From positions 1,378,538 to 1,442,537 of the forward strand of contig MU004235.1 in assembly GCA_010405405.1 (NCBI GenBank): a stretch of DNA of 64,000 nucleotides. Reading direction: 5' to 3'. The notes under the pieces were generated by a model. That model saw only the letters and a list, made by a program, of their open reading frames with translations, was not told the DNA's origin and searched no databases. A program made the translations under genes and the position numbers. This document shows positions 24,501 to 35,696 of this stretch, piece after piece; positions within the stretch are counted from its first letter, which is position 1; every line of letters starts with the position of its first letter. The DNA is from Microthyrium microscopicum (taxonomy: Eukaryota > Ascomycota > Dothideomycetes > Microthyriales > Microthyriaceae).

Positions 24501-26658
24501 TCTCGCAAGACTATCGAAAACAATGCGAGAACAAGCCCTTCCCGAACCAGAGCTCAAACGCGTCGAGCTACTCATTATGGGGGTATTTGGCTTTGCTCAG
24601 AAGCGCCGTGAAGAGTATCACCTCCTCAAATTTATCTCCAGAGCAATCAAGGAGGAAATCGACTCTTGCGATCATCTGGAAGATTACCTTCGTGGTCAAA
24701 AAACCTTTTTCTGGTCTCGAATATTGGGCAGCTACGTCCGCTCTCCTAGAGATCGCAAGTATCTACGAGATCTTCTTTCGCCGCTCGTTAAGGAAGACAT
24801 CATGGACAATGACGATCTCGACCTGGAAAGCGATCCAATGCAAATCTATCGCTCCGCAATCAACAATGAAGAGCTGCGCACAGGCCAGCGAAGCAGACGA
24901 CCGGCGGATATTCAACGCGAGGAAGCAATTCGCGATCCAGAGACTCGAGGAACCTTTATTAGACATTTGCAGGATCTCCGAGACATTGCTGATCATTTTT
25001 TCGTATCTCTTGAGGATACACTCATCAAGATGCCTTACGGTATACGATTTGTTGCCCAGCAGACTTACCAAATGTTGTGTCGGAAATTCCCTCAAGAAGC
25101 ACCGGAGCATCTTCTATCAGTGGTGGGCAATTGGCTTTGGAAAGCATACATTTTGCCTGCTCTATTAGACCCAGACACATGGGGAGTCATTGATCGAGGA
25201 CTCTCACCTATGCAAAAGCGTAACTTGCGTGAGGTCTCCAAAGTCGTAGGTCAAATTGCCGCCGGCCGCCTGTTTGATAGAGAAAACGTTTATCTGCAAC
25301 CAATTAATCCTTACATCTCGGAAGCTCTAGGGCGTATCTATGAGATCTGGGAGCACTGTAAGTGTCTGCTTTTTGTAATGTCCGACAATTGACTAACCTT
25401 TGCTAGTGGTTGAGATCAAACCTGCTGAAGAGCACTTTGATATTGATGAATTCAATGATCTTTACTCACGGACAAAACCGACTCTTTATATGAAGCTACC
25501 TGACATCTTCGCCGTCCATCAGCTGGTTGCTCAAGACTTGCCAACTATTTGTCCCGATCACAATGATATCCTTAGAGAGGTAGTCCGTGAGCTCGGAAGT
25601 GCAAAGAACAACGAGAACGACATGATGCACGTCAGCACAACCGAAATCACTCTAACTCTCAATCCCAAGTTCCATGATATGGAAGGTAGGTTATGCCCAC
25701 TCGAAGCATACGAACCTTGCTAACCGGTTTGTTAGATCCTGATGCAGCAGTTAAATCACTATTCATGGAAACCAAGCGCTGCGTCCTCTACATAATTCGT
25801 GTCCAAACCGGCCAAAATCTCCTCGACATCATGGTCCGGCCCATAACCCACGCCGATGAGCAAAAGTGGTCCGATCTAGTCCATGACGAACTCCGCCAAC
25901 AAAATCAAGACCCCAAAAACAAAAACCCCTACCAAGACTCCTCCTCCCTCATCGACATCTCCTCTCTCTCCTACAAGGAGCTCAAACGCACCACCCTCGA
26001 AAACATCATCACCCTCGAACGCACCGGCCGCATCTCCAGAGCCAACCACTACCAAGACATCCTCAACGAAATCGCCCTTGATATCCGCTCTAAACATCGC
26101 CGCCGAATTCAACGCTCCCGGGAAATGGACAACTCCCGCGCCACAATGTCCGCCCTGGAGCAAAAACAAGTCTGGCTCCGCTCCCAGCTAAAATCCTACA
26201 ACGATTACATCGAGCAAGCAATGGTAACCCTCCAACAAAAAGCCAAAGGCAAAAAACGCTTCCTCATGCCCTTCACGAAACAATACAATCATGAGCGCGA
26301 ACTAGCTCGCAACGGGCGCATACCCAAATTCGGCTCCTTCAAGTACTCTGCTCGCAATCTCGCGGACAAGGGCGTGCTAGTCGGCTGGCGTGGCTTTGAC
26401 ATGCGTCAATGGGACAAGATTAATATTACTGTCTCCTCTGACGAAGTCGGCATGTTCCACGTCGAAGGGTCCGCGGACAAGATGATGATTCCTGGCGCGA
26501 GTGCTAGTGTGGCGCTGGATGGACTTTTACAGGCGCAGTTTAATAATCTGCACTTTATTTGTCTATTCGGCGATGAAGGGACGGGCGAGGGGCCGTTGAA
26601 ACTTAATGTTAATTTGCTGGTGCATTTGCTTATGAAGAAGTTTTATAGCCAGCCGTAG
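21598..26658 (+). CDS. IQG1: IQGAP-family cytokinesis scaffold (Rng2/Iqg1-like)
   Basis: Three exons, 21598-25357, 25407-25685 and 25736-26658, give about 1653 residues; both introns are about 50 nt with good signals. A Ser/Thr-rich N-terminus precedes a calponin-homology domain at about 240-362 (actin binding). About 14 IQ-like repeats (for example LQAAIRGAIVRQQ) occur every 30-35 residues between about 434 and 838; these bind calmodulin or myosin light chain. A RasGAP-related domain lies at about 960-1290, followed by the conserved RasGAP C-terminal domain at about 1430-1640. The family organises the contractile actomyosin ring and septation. IQGAP GAP-like domains generally bind Rho-type GTPases without activating hydrolysis. 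The size fits filamentous fungal homologues. Confidence 0.96.
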
Positions 26659-27009
26659 TTATGCGGTAGGGAGAGGCTTGGTCGTTGTCGCGATAGGGGC
26701 GGTGTTTATGACTTTGTCGGGACCCTGTTGAAGGGGAATATGGCGTTGTTTTATTGTATGGGCATACATTCTGCATGATACCAACTACTGAATAAAGTTT
26801 ATAGCGTTTTGACTTCATTTTGTGTTCTTTCCATTTGTCGTGAACACCTGAAGTTGCGCGATCTCCAAAATATCAAACGAAATCGCGAGATCACGTGCTT
26901 CATTTTTATGTCAAGAACTTCCCACCTCAATTCTCACGATCTTCATCATTTTCACCAGGCTACCCAGACATTTAGTCCATCGTTTCTCGGAGCGAGAACA
27001 ACAGTAAAG
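26659..27009. other. Intergenic, IQGAP to RBG1
   Basis: 350 bases containing the IQGAP 3' end and the RBG1 promoter. Nothing else seen. Confidence 0.6.
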
Positions 27010-28361
27010 ATGGTCAACATAACGGAGAAGATCAAGGAGTTCGTTTCTCCACCATCACATAAAGACCTAGCTTTGACGCTAACATCATCACAGGATCGAG
27101 TCGGAGATGGCAAGGACGCAAAGTAACCAACTCATATCAAATCACTCAACTTAACTCTAACGCCTCCAACAGAAAACAAGGCTACAGAACACCATCTCGG
27201 CCTCCTAAAAGGCAAACTCGCCCGCCTACGCGTCCAACTCCTCGAACCCGGACCCGGCGGCGCAGGATCCGCCGGCACAGGTTTCGACGTCTCCAAAGCG
27301 GGCGACGCCCGCATGGCGCTCGTCGGTTTCCCTTCCGTCGGCAAATCGACCTTTCTCTCAAAAATCACAAAAACGAAAAGCAGTGTGGCGGCATATGCAT
27401 TTACGACGTTGACGGCGATTCCGGGTGTGCTCGAGTATCAGGGGGCGGAAATCCAAGTGCTGGATCTGCCGGGGATTATCGAGGGCGCGAGTGAGGGAAA
27501 GGGGCGCGGGAGACAGGTTATTAGTGCGGCGAAGACTAGTGATTTGATTGTGATGATTTTGGATGCGACGAAGAGGGCGGAGCAGAGGGCGTTGTTGGAG
27601 AGTGAGTTGGAGGCGGTGGGCATTAGGTTGAATCGGGAGTCGCCGTAAGTTTTACTTGAGATGATATAGAAAAGTGGCTGACTGGTGAAGGAATATTTAT
27701 CTCAAGGCTAAAAAGGCTGGCGGGATGAAGATTAGCTTTGCTAGTCCGCCTAATATTCTCGATGAGAAGATGGTTTATAACATCTTAAAAGATTACAAGA
27801 TGCTTAATTGCGAGGTCTTGTTTCGAGATGAAAACGCGACGGTTGATGATCTAATCGATGTTATCATGAAGGATCATCGAAAGTATATTCGATGGTATGT
27901 TATTCTCGTATCATTGTTTATTTGGCTAACCAGAATAGTCTTTACGTTTACAATAAGATTGATAGTGTCAGTGTCGAGTTTCTAGATAAGCTTGCTAGAG
28001 AGCCTCATACGGCGGTAATGAGTTGCGAGATGGACTTGGGAGTCCAGGATGTGGTGGACAAGTGCTGGGATTACCTTCAGTTGAACAGAATATACACGAA
28101 AAGGTATATTAATCGTGTTGAGGGAATAAGAACTACTGCTGACAACGCCACAGAAAAGGAATAGCTCCAGACTTTTCTGAAGCTTTGATTGTTCGAAAAG
28201 ACGCTACCATCGAGGATGTATGCGATCAGATTCATCGCACACTAAAAGAGCATTTCAGATATGCTTTAGTCTGGGGCGCGAGTGCAAGACATGTACCGCA
28301 AAGAGTTGGACTTACCCATACCGTGGCAGATGAAGATGTGGTCTCGATAGTTTCCAAATAA
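27010..28361 (+). CDS. RBG1: DRG-family GTPase Rbg1/DRG1
   Basis: Six exons: 27010-27038, 27094-27122, 27173-27644, 27691-27894, 27939-28103 and 28154-28361, giving 368 residues, the standard DRG1 length. The first two exons are only 29 nt each and restore the conserved start [20 protein letters not shown]. The first donor is GTTCGT, non-consensus but required by phase and conservation. G motifs: GFPSVGKST at 71-79, DLPG at 117-120, and NKID just after the junction at 27939. The C-terminal TGS domain begins near [18 protein letters not shown]. The family binds ribosomes with Tma46/DFRP partners and helps relieve translational stalling. This is a highly conserved housekeeping gene. Confidence 0.97.
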
Positions 28362-28847
28362 AGGTAGAGAAACCATTCACATATCGTCTTGGCCATTTCG
28401 GTCAAATAGGCCAAGCTACGACAAGCACGACGAAATGAATTCCATACGCATCTCTGATATCACTTAGGGTATACATAGCCTTGGAGTGCGTCGTGTCCCT
28501 GGGTCAATGCTGTCGATTTCATATACTCGAACCCTGACAGACACGCCAAAGACAAGGCAACCAATATATTTTAAACCAGTCGTAGATTAAATCTGACCTT
28601 CTTCAACGTAATGCAACCAGGAAACACAGATCTATGATCTACGACACGGCCTCTCCCTATCATCAACTTTCGGAGCTCTTAGGCCGCTAATACGAACATC
28701 ATACATCTACTACACCTAGCGTTGTTGATATCGTATTACTTCCGCGTCTTCCGCTTGTCAATGAGCAAGTACCTCAAAATCATGGGATTTAGCAGTTCTG
28801 GCCTTACACTACATTGTGTCAACAAACACCAAGTATAGGCCGTCTAG
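28362..28847. other. Intergenic, RBG1 to membrane-protein gene
   Basis: About 0.5 kb of AT-rich sequence, no gene seen. A further 5' exon of the next gene could lie here. Confidence 0.5.
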
Positions 28848-30216
28848 ATGTCGACACTAGGATGCGATGAAAACCACCTTCTGTGTTCAGTTCTGAATAC
28901 AACGACACTTGCCTCAACTTCATTCTGTATACATGCACATCAATTTACCTGCGGTCTATATCCACAATGCGAGTGTCCAAGAATCACCGCCGATCCGGAT
29001 ATCGCTGGGAGGGGGGTAAGAATGACAATCCAGATGTCGTCAAAGCTTCAACTCACAATACACAGATGATACTGGCCTTTGTCGCTTCAGCCGCTTTAGT
29101 TCTCGTCATATCCATGATATGTCTCATCCTCCACCCGTCCAACAGGCATAGATGCGCCAATCCCTTCGATCGCTTCTTTCGCACCTATCTCTGCCTCCCC
29201 ATCCAACGCCGCATTGGTTTCGAAAAAGCAGAAAACTGGGCGTCTTCCATATTTGCCATGGTAATAACCATCAGCGACCAGCAGTCCATCACCGGCATCG
29301 CCATACTCGCTGCAGCCATCCACTCGCTTGCCGTACGCTCCATCACGGTGTACCACTTCAATATCGTGACGGACATGGGCTGGTTCAGCTCCAACATACA
29401 CCTGCTCTCGCTGTGCGTCATGCGCCACTTCCTAGATGCTAGAGGGACGGACTTCATCTCGGAACTCAAGGCGGTCGGCGTTATTCCAAGAACACTTCGC
29501 ATCCTGTCCATGTTAACGCTAGCAGTACTTCTACTACGCTGCGTAACAGTCTCCGGCTACGAACTCTGGAACGACAAACAAAACTGCCCAGCAACATGCG
29601 TCACCGGCGGAAAGCGCGCAGGCTGGCCATTCAAGCAGATGATAGTAACTTACGTCTTCGTCATCCAAAGCTACAGCGTACAAATAATACGCGTCATACC
29701 GCCCATAGTACGAGCCTGGAATACGTCCTGCCAGCCATGGGTTCAAAGCTTCGATCAGTCAATGGCAGGTAGAGTCTACGGAAGAAAGGGGCTGAGTGTG
29801 CTGTATTCTGTGTCGAGAGACTTGGTGATGCTGGTGTTTTACTTCTTCACGTCAGATTTTGAGTTTATGCTGGAGATGGTGGCGTGGTTTGTGCTTGGGT
29901 TGTATTGGACGTTTACAGACCGGCTGAGTGGGCATAAGAATATGGATCATGATGATGTTGTCAAGGAGAATCAGGTGGGTTTTGGGCAATTGGTGCCGAT
30001 CTTGCTGTTGGCGTTGGCTGGATTGGCTATGATGGAGGCATATTCTTGTGAGTTTGAAGTGCCGATTCTTTTAGTCTTACTGACATTGATCTAGATCGAC
30101 CATCCAGGCAGCAGATGCTGAAGAAACGAGAACCTTCCATCTCCTCTATCGAAATTGAGGATATCAATTTGAAAAGCTTCGAAGCTCAGCATGAAGCTCG
30201 ACCTTCAGGAACTTGA
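28848..30216 (+). CDS. Fungal multi-span integral membrane protein
   Basis: Three exons, 28848-29015, 29066-30047 and 30095-30216, give about 423 residues. The first exon contains TADPDIAGRG, which matches a PDIAG(I)G motif that I recall near the N-terminus of a fungal membrane-protein family. A 50-nt intron then joins to MILAFVASAALVLV, the first membrane segment. Several more hydrophobic segments follow, including the family-like DQQSITGIAILAAA and VYHFNIVTDMGWFSSNIHL stretches. The last exon adds a hydrophilic tail ending ARPSGT. The exact start is uncertain; a frame starting at 28883 reads through the first intron and lacks the motif. Function unknown; these proteins are common in Pezizomycotina and often strain-variable. 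Confidence 0.75.
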
Positions 30217-31676
30217 AGACCTAGGCATTCATCACAAGTTCAGTAGCAAACTTCAACAACGACGAGCCGAGTCCCTCGTCCAAATGGAGCTCTTCCGACA
30301 GGACTTTCGCCTTGTATAGCGGAAACCCGAGCTCCCATTGCTTTCCGCGTATCACTGGGCTCTGCATTTCGCTCAGGAAAGACGAAGCACTCGATGTCGA
30401 AACGAGGTGACTGGTAAACATCATACTCGAACAGGCTGGGCAGCTCAGTCGTTCTTCTTTTGATAGTCATGATCGCATGATATCAAAGTAGAACTCAACC
30501 AGCTTTTTGGCAGTTGACTTCACACACATTGCTAGCAAGGGACACAATTGGTCCTCTACAAGCACGTTCGGTCGAATGAAAGGTCTCAAAGCGAGGACTT
30601 ATTAGCCTCCAGTAAAAGGACTCGGTGGTGAAGCTCGAAACCGTGCAAAATTGGCCAGGACCCGGGCTATACCTTCACAAAAAGTCTCCGAGAAACCGTC
30701 TTCGAAGACAGATGAGGTCTCGCATAGTGCTAGTCATGGAATCTATACAGAATTATCTCCGTGCAACTTGTTGGATACCTTTCGGAATTCTGATAGAGTT
30801 GTATGATTATTAGAACAGATGTATCAATACTAAACGGATGTCAGAATGCCTGCACCCAGTTCACCTAAGCGAGTTCACGCATACTTCTCGCAAGCTCAAC
30901 AACCAAGTGCAAATTCAAGGGAAAAATCAATTTGTCAAACAAAAAGTAATGGCCACAAGGCTAATTGAAGTTGATCCAAACGCCACATCGTCATGACCGA
31001 ACGAAAGAAGATGTGATTGTGGATCCTCCAACAACATCTCCAGATCCCCACGTTGTTGGCGACATGTTCTTCATGTTCTTTCCGATCAATCAAATACCGC
31101 GATTTAAACACGCTGTAGCCATGCATCCTGCAGTATCCAACCTCGGTCTAGATTGAGTAGAGGTGGAGGGTCCTTCTGCAAATGCAGATCCTGTTGAAAG
31201 CTCCAGCTCCCCTGCAACTTCACTTGATCCTCTCCATCTCCAATGCTCCATCAAGTTCTGGCCTTCCATGCTGACAATCCACGCAGCTCAAGCCGACAAA
31301 CGCTACACAAACGCAGTCAAGCTTTACCTTGGCATATGTACCTACCTGGCCCCCGGTTCCAGTTACGAGGCTTATTATCATCCCGCGCCCATCATGGAGG
31401 TAGCATGTCCAATTGGGGGCTCTTCATTGGAGAGAGCGCTTGAGAAGCAGTGTAAAATGTCCCGTTCTTGGAGGCAACTCTGAATTGACCACCGAAAATT
31501 CAAGCTTGATGCAGAATTGAGAAAGAGACCTGCAGGTATGCGACCTCGCCTGGAGCTTTGCTAGGCAGTTGTGTAGAGGAGCTACAAATTCAAGGTCGAC
31601 CCCGGATTCCTTGCAATGATCCTCTTAATTTGGAAGCTTGTCTTTAAGCTAGAATATATTCTTTTGGCACGAGAGA
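30217..31676. other. Intergenic, membrane protein to PhoD
   Basis: About 1.5 kb. Frames of 60-106 codons (for example 31163-31483 on plus and 30240-30470 on minus) show no conserved pattern or splice partners. No repeats or RNA genes seen. Confidence 0.55.
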
Positions 31677-33777
31677 ATGGGTTATTCAACTAGGTTGTTG
31701 ACTGCCCTTTTGGGCTTGTTGTCAAGTGCCTCCATTGTCGAAGCAGTCTATCACCAAAACCTGAATTATCGAAGTCCTTCAGAGAACCATCCGTCTCTAG
31801 GAATATCAATTCGCAAAGTTGTCAAGCGAAATGACGTGTCAAAGGCATACACTCCTTCCCAGCTGAACTTTACTCACGGAATTGCCTCTGGAGGTTCGTC
31901 TTGAGAGATTTCTCGAAAAGTAAATATTGACACAGACTAGACCCATATCCCAACTCCGTTATCCTATGGACTCGCGTGGCTCCCATGGTGGACAATGACA
32001 AGAGTAATGCAACTGTTTCTGGAATCTCTCCTCTTTACGGTCACGTAGATCAAGACACTATCAAAGCCTCACAGGCACCGATTTGTGTCAGCTGGAAAGT
32101 CGCCTCGGATAATGCTCTCTCCAAAGTGGTATCATCCGGCCAAGCTTATACAAGCTCTGATGTTGACTTCACCGTCAAAGTCGAAGCTGACAAACTCTCA
32201 CCTTATACGCAGTACTGGTATCAATTCTCTGTATGCAATAGCAACGTATCCAGCATTGTCGGGAAGACGAAGACTACTCCTTCTGCAAATGATGATTTAG
32301 CATCTGTCAACCTTGCCATTTACTCCTGCTGTAAGTTCAGCTTGAAGTTGTCGAATAGTGCGTACTAAATCCTGCAGCCAATTATCCTTTCGGCTACTTC
32401 AACGCCTATGGCAACCCTGCTCGCAAAAGCAGCGTGGATTATGTAATTCATCTTGGAGACTACATCTATGAATACAAGAACGGAGACTATGGCTGGGGCC
32501 AGACAATTCAGAGAATTCCATTGCCTGATCGAGAAATCTACACGTTGTACGACTACCGCAAGCGCCATGCCACTTACCGCGGGGATCTAGATCTGCAGCT
32601 CAGCACCCAGACCTATCCATGGATTCCCGTCTGGGACGACCATGAAGTCTCTGATAATACATATCGCGATGGTGCCAGCGAGTTAAACAACACTGAAGCT
32701 TCTTTCATCGAAGATGGAGGTGTTAGCGTTGATCAACGAAAGATGAATGCCGTGCGAGCATACTACGAGTGGATGCCGATTCGTCAGGTCGATATGGACG
32801 ATAACCTTCGGATCTGGAGGTCATTCAGCCTGGGCAATTTGGTTGACTTGCTTATGCTTGATACGAGACACTACGATCGATCGATCACTGATCTGTACTG
32901 GAACACGGACTACGTGAGTATTTCTCTGAAACCCTGGGATCCCATATTGAGGATCATTCACTGACTTTTACAGGTTCATGGGATCTCGAATGATGCTGGT
33001 CGATCAATGATGGGTTCCCGTCAAGAAAACTGGTTTTACAGAAACCTAGTTTCTTCGAAGCAAAGAGGTGCTACATGGCGACTGATCGGCAGTCAAACAG
33101 TCTTCTCCCGTCTCAACGAAAGTCTAGCATATGGAGATGAAGACCCACTTGACTACGATGCTTGGGACGGTTACATGGCCAACAAGAATCGAACACTCAA
33201 GACACTCTACGACAATAATATTGGCAACAACATCCTGCTCTCAGGTGACTCCCATGCCAGCTGGGTAGCAGACCTAGTCTGGCTAGACGAAAAGCCATAC
33301 GATCCATCCACTGGCGCAGGCAGTATCGGTGTCGAATTCGGAGGTTCCGCAGTAACCTCTCCATGTCCCGCCGGAGCAAACATCACACTCGCTGCCGCCA
33401 ACAACTATTCATCATGGCTGGTTGGTGCTAATCGCGAGTTGCAATACAGCGATTTGTATTATCGTGGATACTACGAACTCCATATTACCAAAGACCAGGT
33501 TCTTGCCAATTATTTCGGCATGCCGACAATCGTTACACGTAATCCCTATGAGATTCCAATCGCAAACTTCACAGTCAAATCTGGCGAGAATAAGATTCAA
33601 CGGCCAGTTGGAGGAGGAACTGTGTTCAGTGGCGCATTGAAGACTGGAACAACTAAGATTCAAAACATCAGTGAGTACTTCACCCTCTCCCAAGGTACAG
33701 ATGCTGACAGGAGAATAGCACATAATACTATCAACAATACCTGGCTTGTTACCAATTTCAATATGTCTGTGCTCTAG
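31677..33777 (+). CDS. Secreted PhoD-type alkaline phosphatase/phosphodiesterase
   Basis: Five exons: 31677-31893, 31941-32330, 32378-32913, 32974-33670 and 33719-33777, about 632 residues. The N-terminus is a signal peptide. The Fn3-like N-domain has GIASGDPYPNSVILWTRV, split by the first intron (donor GTTCGT). Metal-centre motifs of the PhoD family follow: IHLGDYIYEY, WDDHEVSDN, LDTRHYDR and LLSGDSHASW. Many N-x-S/T sites support secretion. PhoD enzymes use Ca/Fe or similar metals to release phosphate from mono- and diesters. The last intron (33671-33718, 48 nt, GTGAGT donor, CTGAC branch) contains no stop and keeps the frame, so retention would insert 16 residues before THNTINNTWLVTNF. Confidence 0.92.
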
Positions 33778-34188
33778 GTTGTCAAGATAGATAATACTCG
33801 TGGTCGTGGTCAAAAGTGGTGTTATGATGGATATAATTTATAGTGTCAATTCCCAGGAAGTCCAAAAATATCAAAGTGCATGTCACGAAACAACAATTTT
33901 CGCTTTCGTTCCCTTGATAGCCGGCTCATCTTTGAATCTGTTATCACGCTTACACTAGCCAACTGAGAAGTCAGGTAGCCATCAGATTATCTACAACAAT
34001 CTTTCGGTAATATAGCATGTAATAGCAAACACAATACAGCGGTAACGAAGTCAGTCCCTCAGCCTGGAAGTAATGTATTATTTACTAGCATATCAGAGCA
34101 ACCGATCGAGATATCATTCGGTAGATTATACAGCGCCTCCATGACCAACAAAAGAACTTATGCGAAGAGCCCGAGATTTCGTTCATCC
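33778..34188. other. Intergenic between convergent genes
   Basis: About 0.4 kb, AT-rich; 3' regions of the PhoD gene and the next minus-strand gene. Nothing else seen. Confidence 0.55.
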
Positions 34189-34623
34189 TCATCTTTGGCT
34201 GTTCTCATGCTCAAGCTCAGCCCCGTCAATTTCAACACTCTTCCCCTCCGTTTCAATGACAGTTTCCACACCCTTGATCTCAGCCTTCACGACAGCCTGC
34301 TCGACTTGCTCCGCCTTCATCTTCTCCTTCTCTGAAGCAAGAGGCGAGTGTCCATCGAAATAGGTCTGTGCTTCAGCCTTGATGACCTCCTTCAATTCAT
34401 CGTCGTCCTGGGTGTAGGCGTCGGTATACATTTCGTGAAGCAGGCGAGCTTGGTCGAGAAGGTCTGCTTGTTCTGGGTCTGGGTCCCGATCGAAGAGGGA
34501 GCGCAAGGCTGCGACTAGTATCTTCTGCTGTTGTGGTTTTGGTGTGGTCAAAAGCTGGAGGTCGCTGGTGGGATGTTGCTCGACTGTTTGGGGTTCGCTT
34601 GGTGTTTTTGGAGTGGAAGACAT
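34189..34623 (-). CDS. Small hydrophilic hypothetical protein
   Basis: 144 codons starting MSSTPKTPSEPQ at 34623. The frame is open further upstream to 34794, but that part reads like leader (hydrophobic then Ser/Thr-rich), and a TATATAT element near 34750 suggests the promoter lies there. The protein is rich in Glu, Lys, Gln and Ala with a likely helical middle (about residues 37-100) and an acidic C-terminus ending HENSQR. No signal peptide, membrane segment or known domain. Codon composition and the well-placed start make it more credible than the surrounding frames. Confidence 0.5.
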   Translation of the reverse strand: MSSTPKTPSEPQTVEQHPTSDLQLLTTPKPQQQKILVAALRSLFDRDPDPEQADLLDQARLLHEMYTDAYTQDDDELKEVIKAEAQTYFDGHSPLASEKEKMKAEQVEQAVVKAEIKGVETVIETEGKSVEIDGAELEHENSQR

Positions 34624-34979
34624 CTTTGTGGAGAGGCTAGTGGGTTGTTGAGAGGTTGGTATAGAAGCAGATGAAGTTTTATGGCGGTAGACGGTGCTCT
34701 GCTTACTGGGGGTTGTTGGAGGTTGTATGATTGTGAGAAGGGCGCTGAATATATATGAAGAGACTCTGAGATAAATAACAACAAGTAGTTTCATTCACCA
34801 TTCCCAGCCTCAAAGCGATTGCTGGCCTTATTCATTGAGGTCTACAAGTGAACATGCCACTGATGACTCTCACTGATTGAGACGAAACCTGAGACTGGTG
34901 CTAAAGCTCCAACTTGTGCTATATAGTATTTCTATCAAGGTTGAGAGTTTGACAACCTCATCCATGGCCTTTCTCTCCA
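34624..34979. other. Intergenic between two small minus-strand ORFs
   Basis: About 0.36 kb with a TATATAT element near 34750 that could serve the 34189-34623 gene. No other feature seen. Confidence 0.5.
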
Positions 34980-35234
34980 TCAACGCAATCGTTCATCGCA
35001 TGCCCAACACCAACACCAAGTCCCAAGATTCCCTGGCTCAATCGTCCGACCCACCTTCTTAGCCTCCACATCTTTCCCAACACCAACACTACCTGCTTCA
35101 ACCTGGAGCTTCTTTGCGTCGACCTCCTTGTCCGACGTAGTTGACAAGCCTCCCTCAAAGGTGCCCGCCTTTCTTGTCTGTGGAGAGGATTTATCCATTC
35201 GAGGCTCGCTCGTCGGTATTTGACTGGTAGACAT
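34980..35234 (-). CDS. Short hydrophilic ORF, possibly incomplete
   Basis: 84 codons from MSTSQIPTSEPRMDK. The middle (KEVDAKKLQVEAGSVGVGKDVEAKKVG) is charged and repetitive, as in small fungal stress- or LEA-like proteins. The Trp/Cys-rich end (GTWCWCWACDERLR) looks unnatural and may be read-through of a missed intron after KK (possible GTGGGT donor). It begins in a similar way to the neighbouring 144-codon protein (MS-x-T..SEP), perhaps by chance. Weak call. Confidence 0.3.
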   Translation of the reverse strand: MSTSQIPTSEPRMDKSSPQTRKAGTFEGGLSTTSDKEVDAKKLQVEAGSVGVGKDVEAKKVGRTIEPGNLGTWCWCWACDERLR

Positions 35235-35696
35235 GTTCGAAGGGAAATAGCTTAATTCTTCAGAAACTTTCAAGTCAGATGGAAGCTTTGATGGATTATA
35301 GCGACTTGGATGGGAGATGGGTGCTTTTTGAGTGGTAATCGTGTCATTGGCATCGTAGCCAGTTGGAGCGATATGGGCGTTTGATAGAATTGTGTGACGG
35401 TGTTAACGCGATCGTGATTGACGTTGGAAAGCAATATTTTGAAAAATTTGCGTACGCTGGGCATCAATCTTTTTGTCATCCGCTTCAGATTAGAAGTACC
35501 TAGCTGAAGCTGCATTGACTACTCCAGGCTTCACAATGATCTGTACATTCTCAAAATCACTCTCTGGGCGAAAAAGCGCATGTTACCTGCGGTATTTGAC
35601 CATAAAACGCAGCTTAATACAAAACTCTGTAAGGCAATTATATAGTGTAATCACGACATGCGTTGGCTAGAAGGAGAGCCCCGGTACTTTCATACA
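35235..35696. other. Intergenic, small ORF to esterase
   Basis: About 0.46 kb, AT-rich. Frames here are short and unsupported. Confidence 0.55.

Noticed and set aside
31163-31483. 106-codon plus-strand frame upstream of PhoD
   Set aside because: No homology features, no link to neighbouring exons; probably chance.
34624-34794. 57-codon upstream extension of the 144-codon small protein
   Set aside because: A TATATAT element within it and its Ser/Thr-rich composition suggest promoter and leader, not coding sequence.
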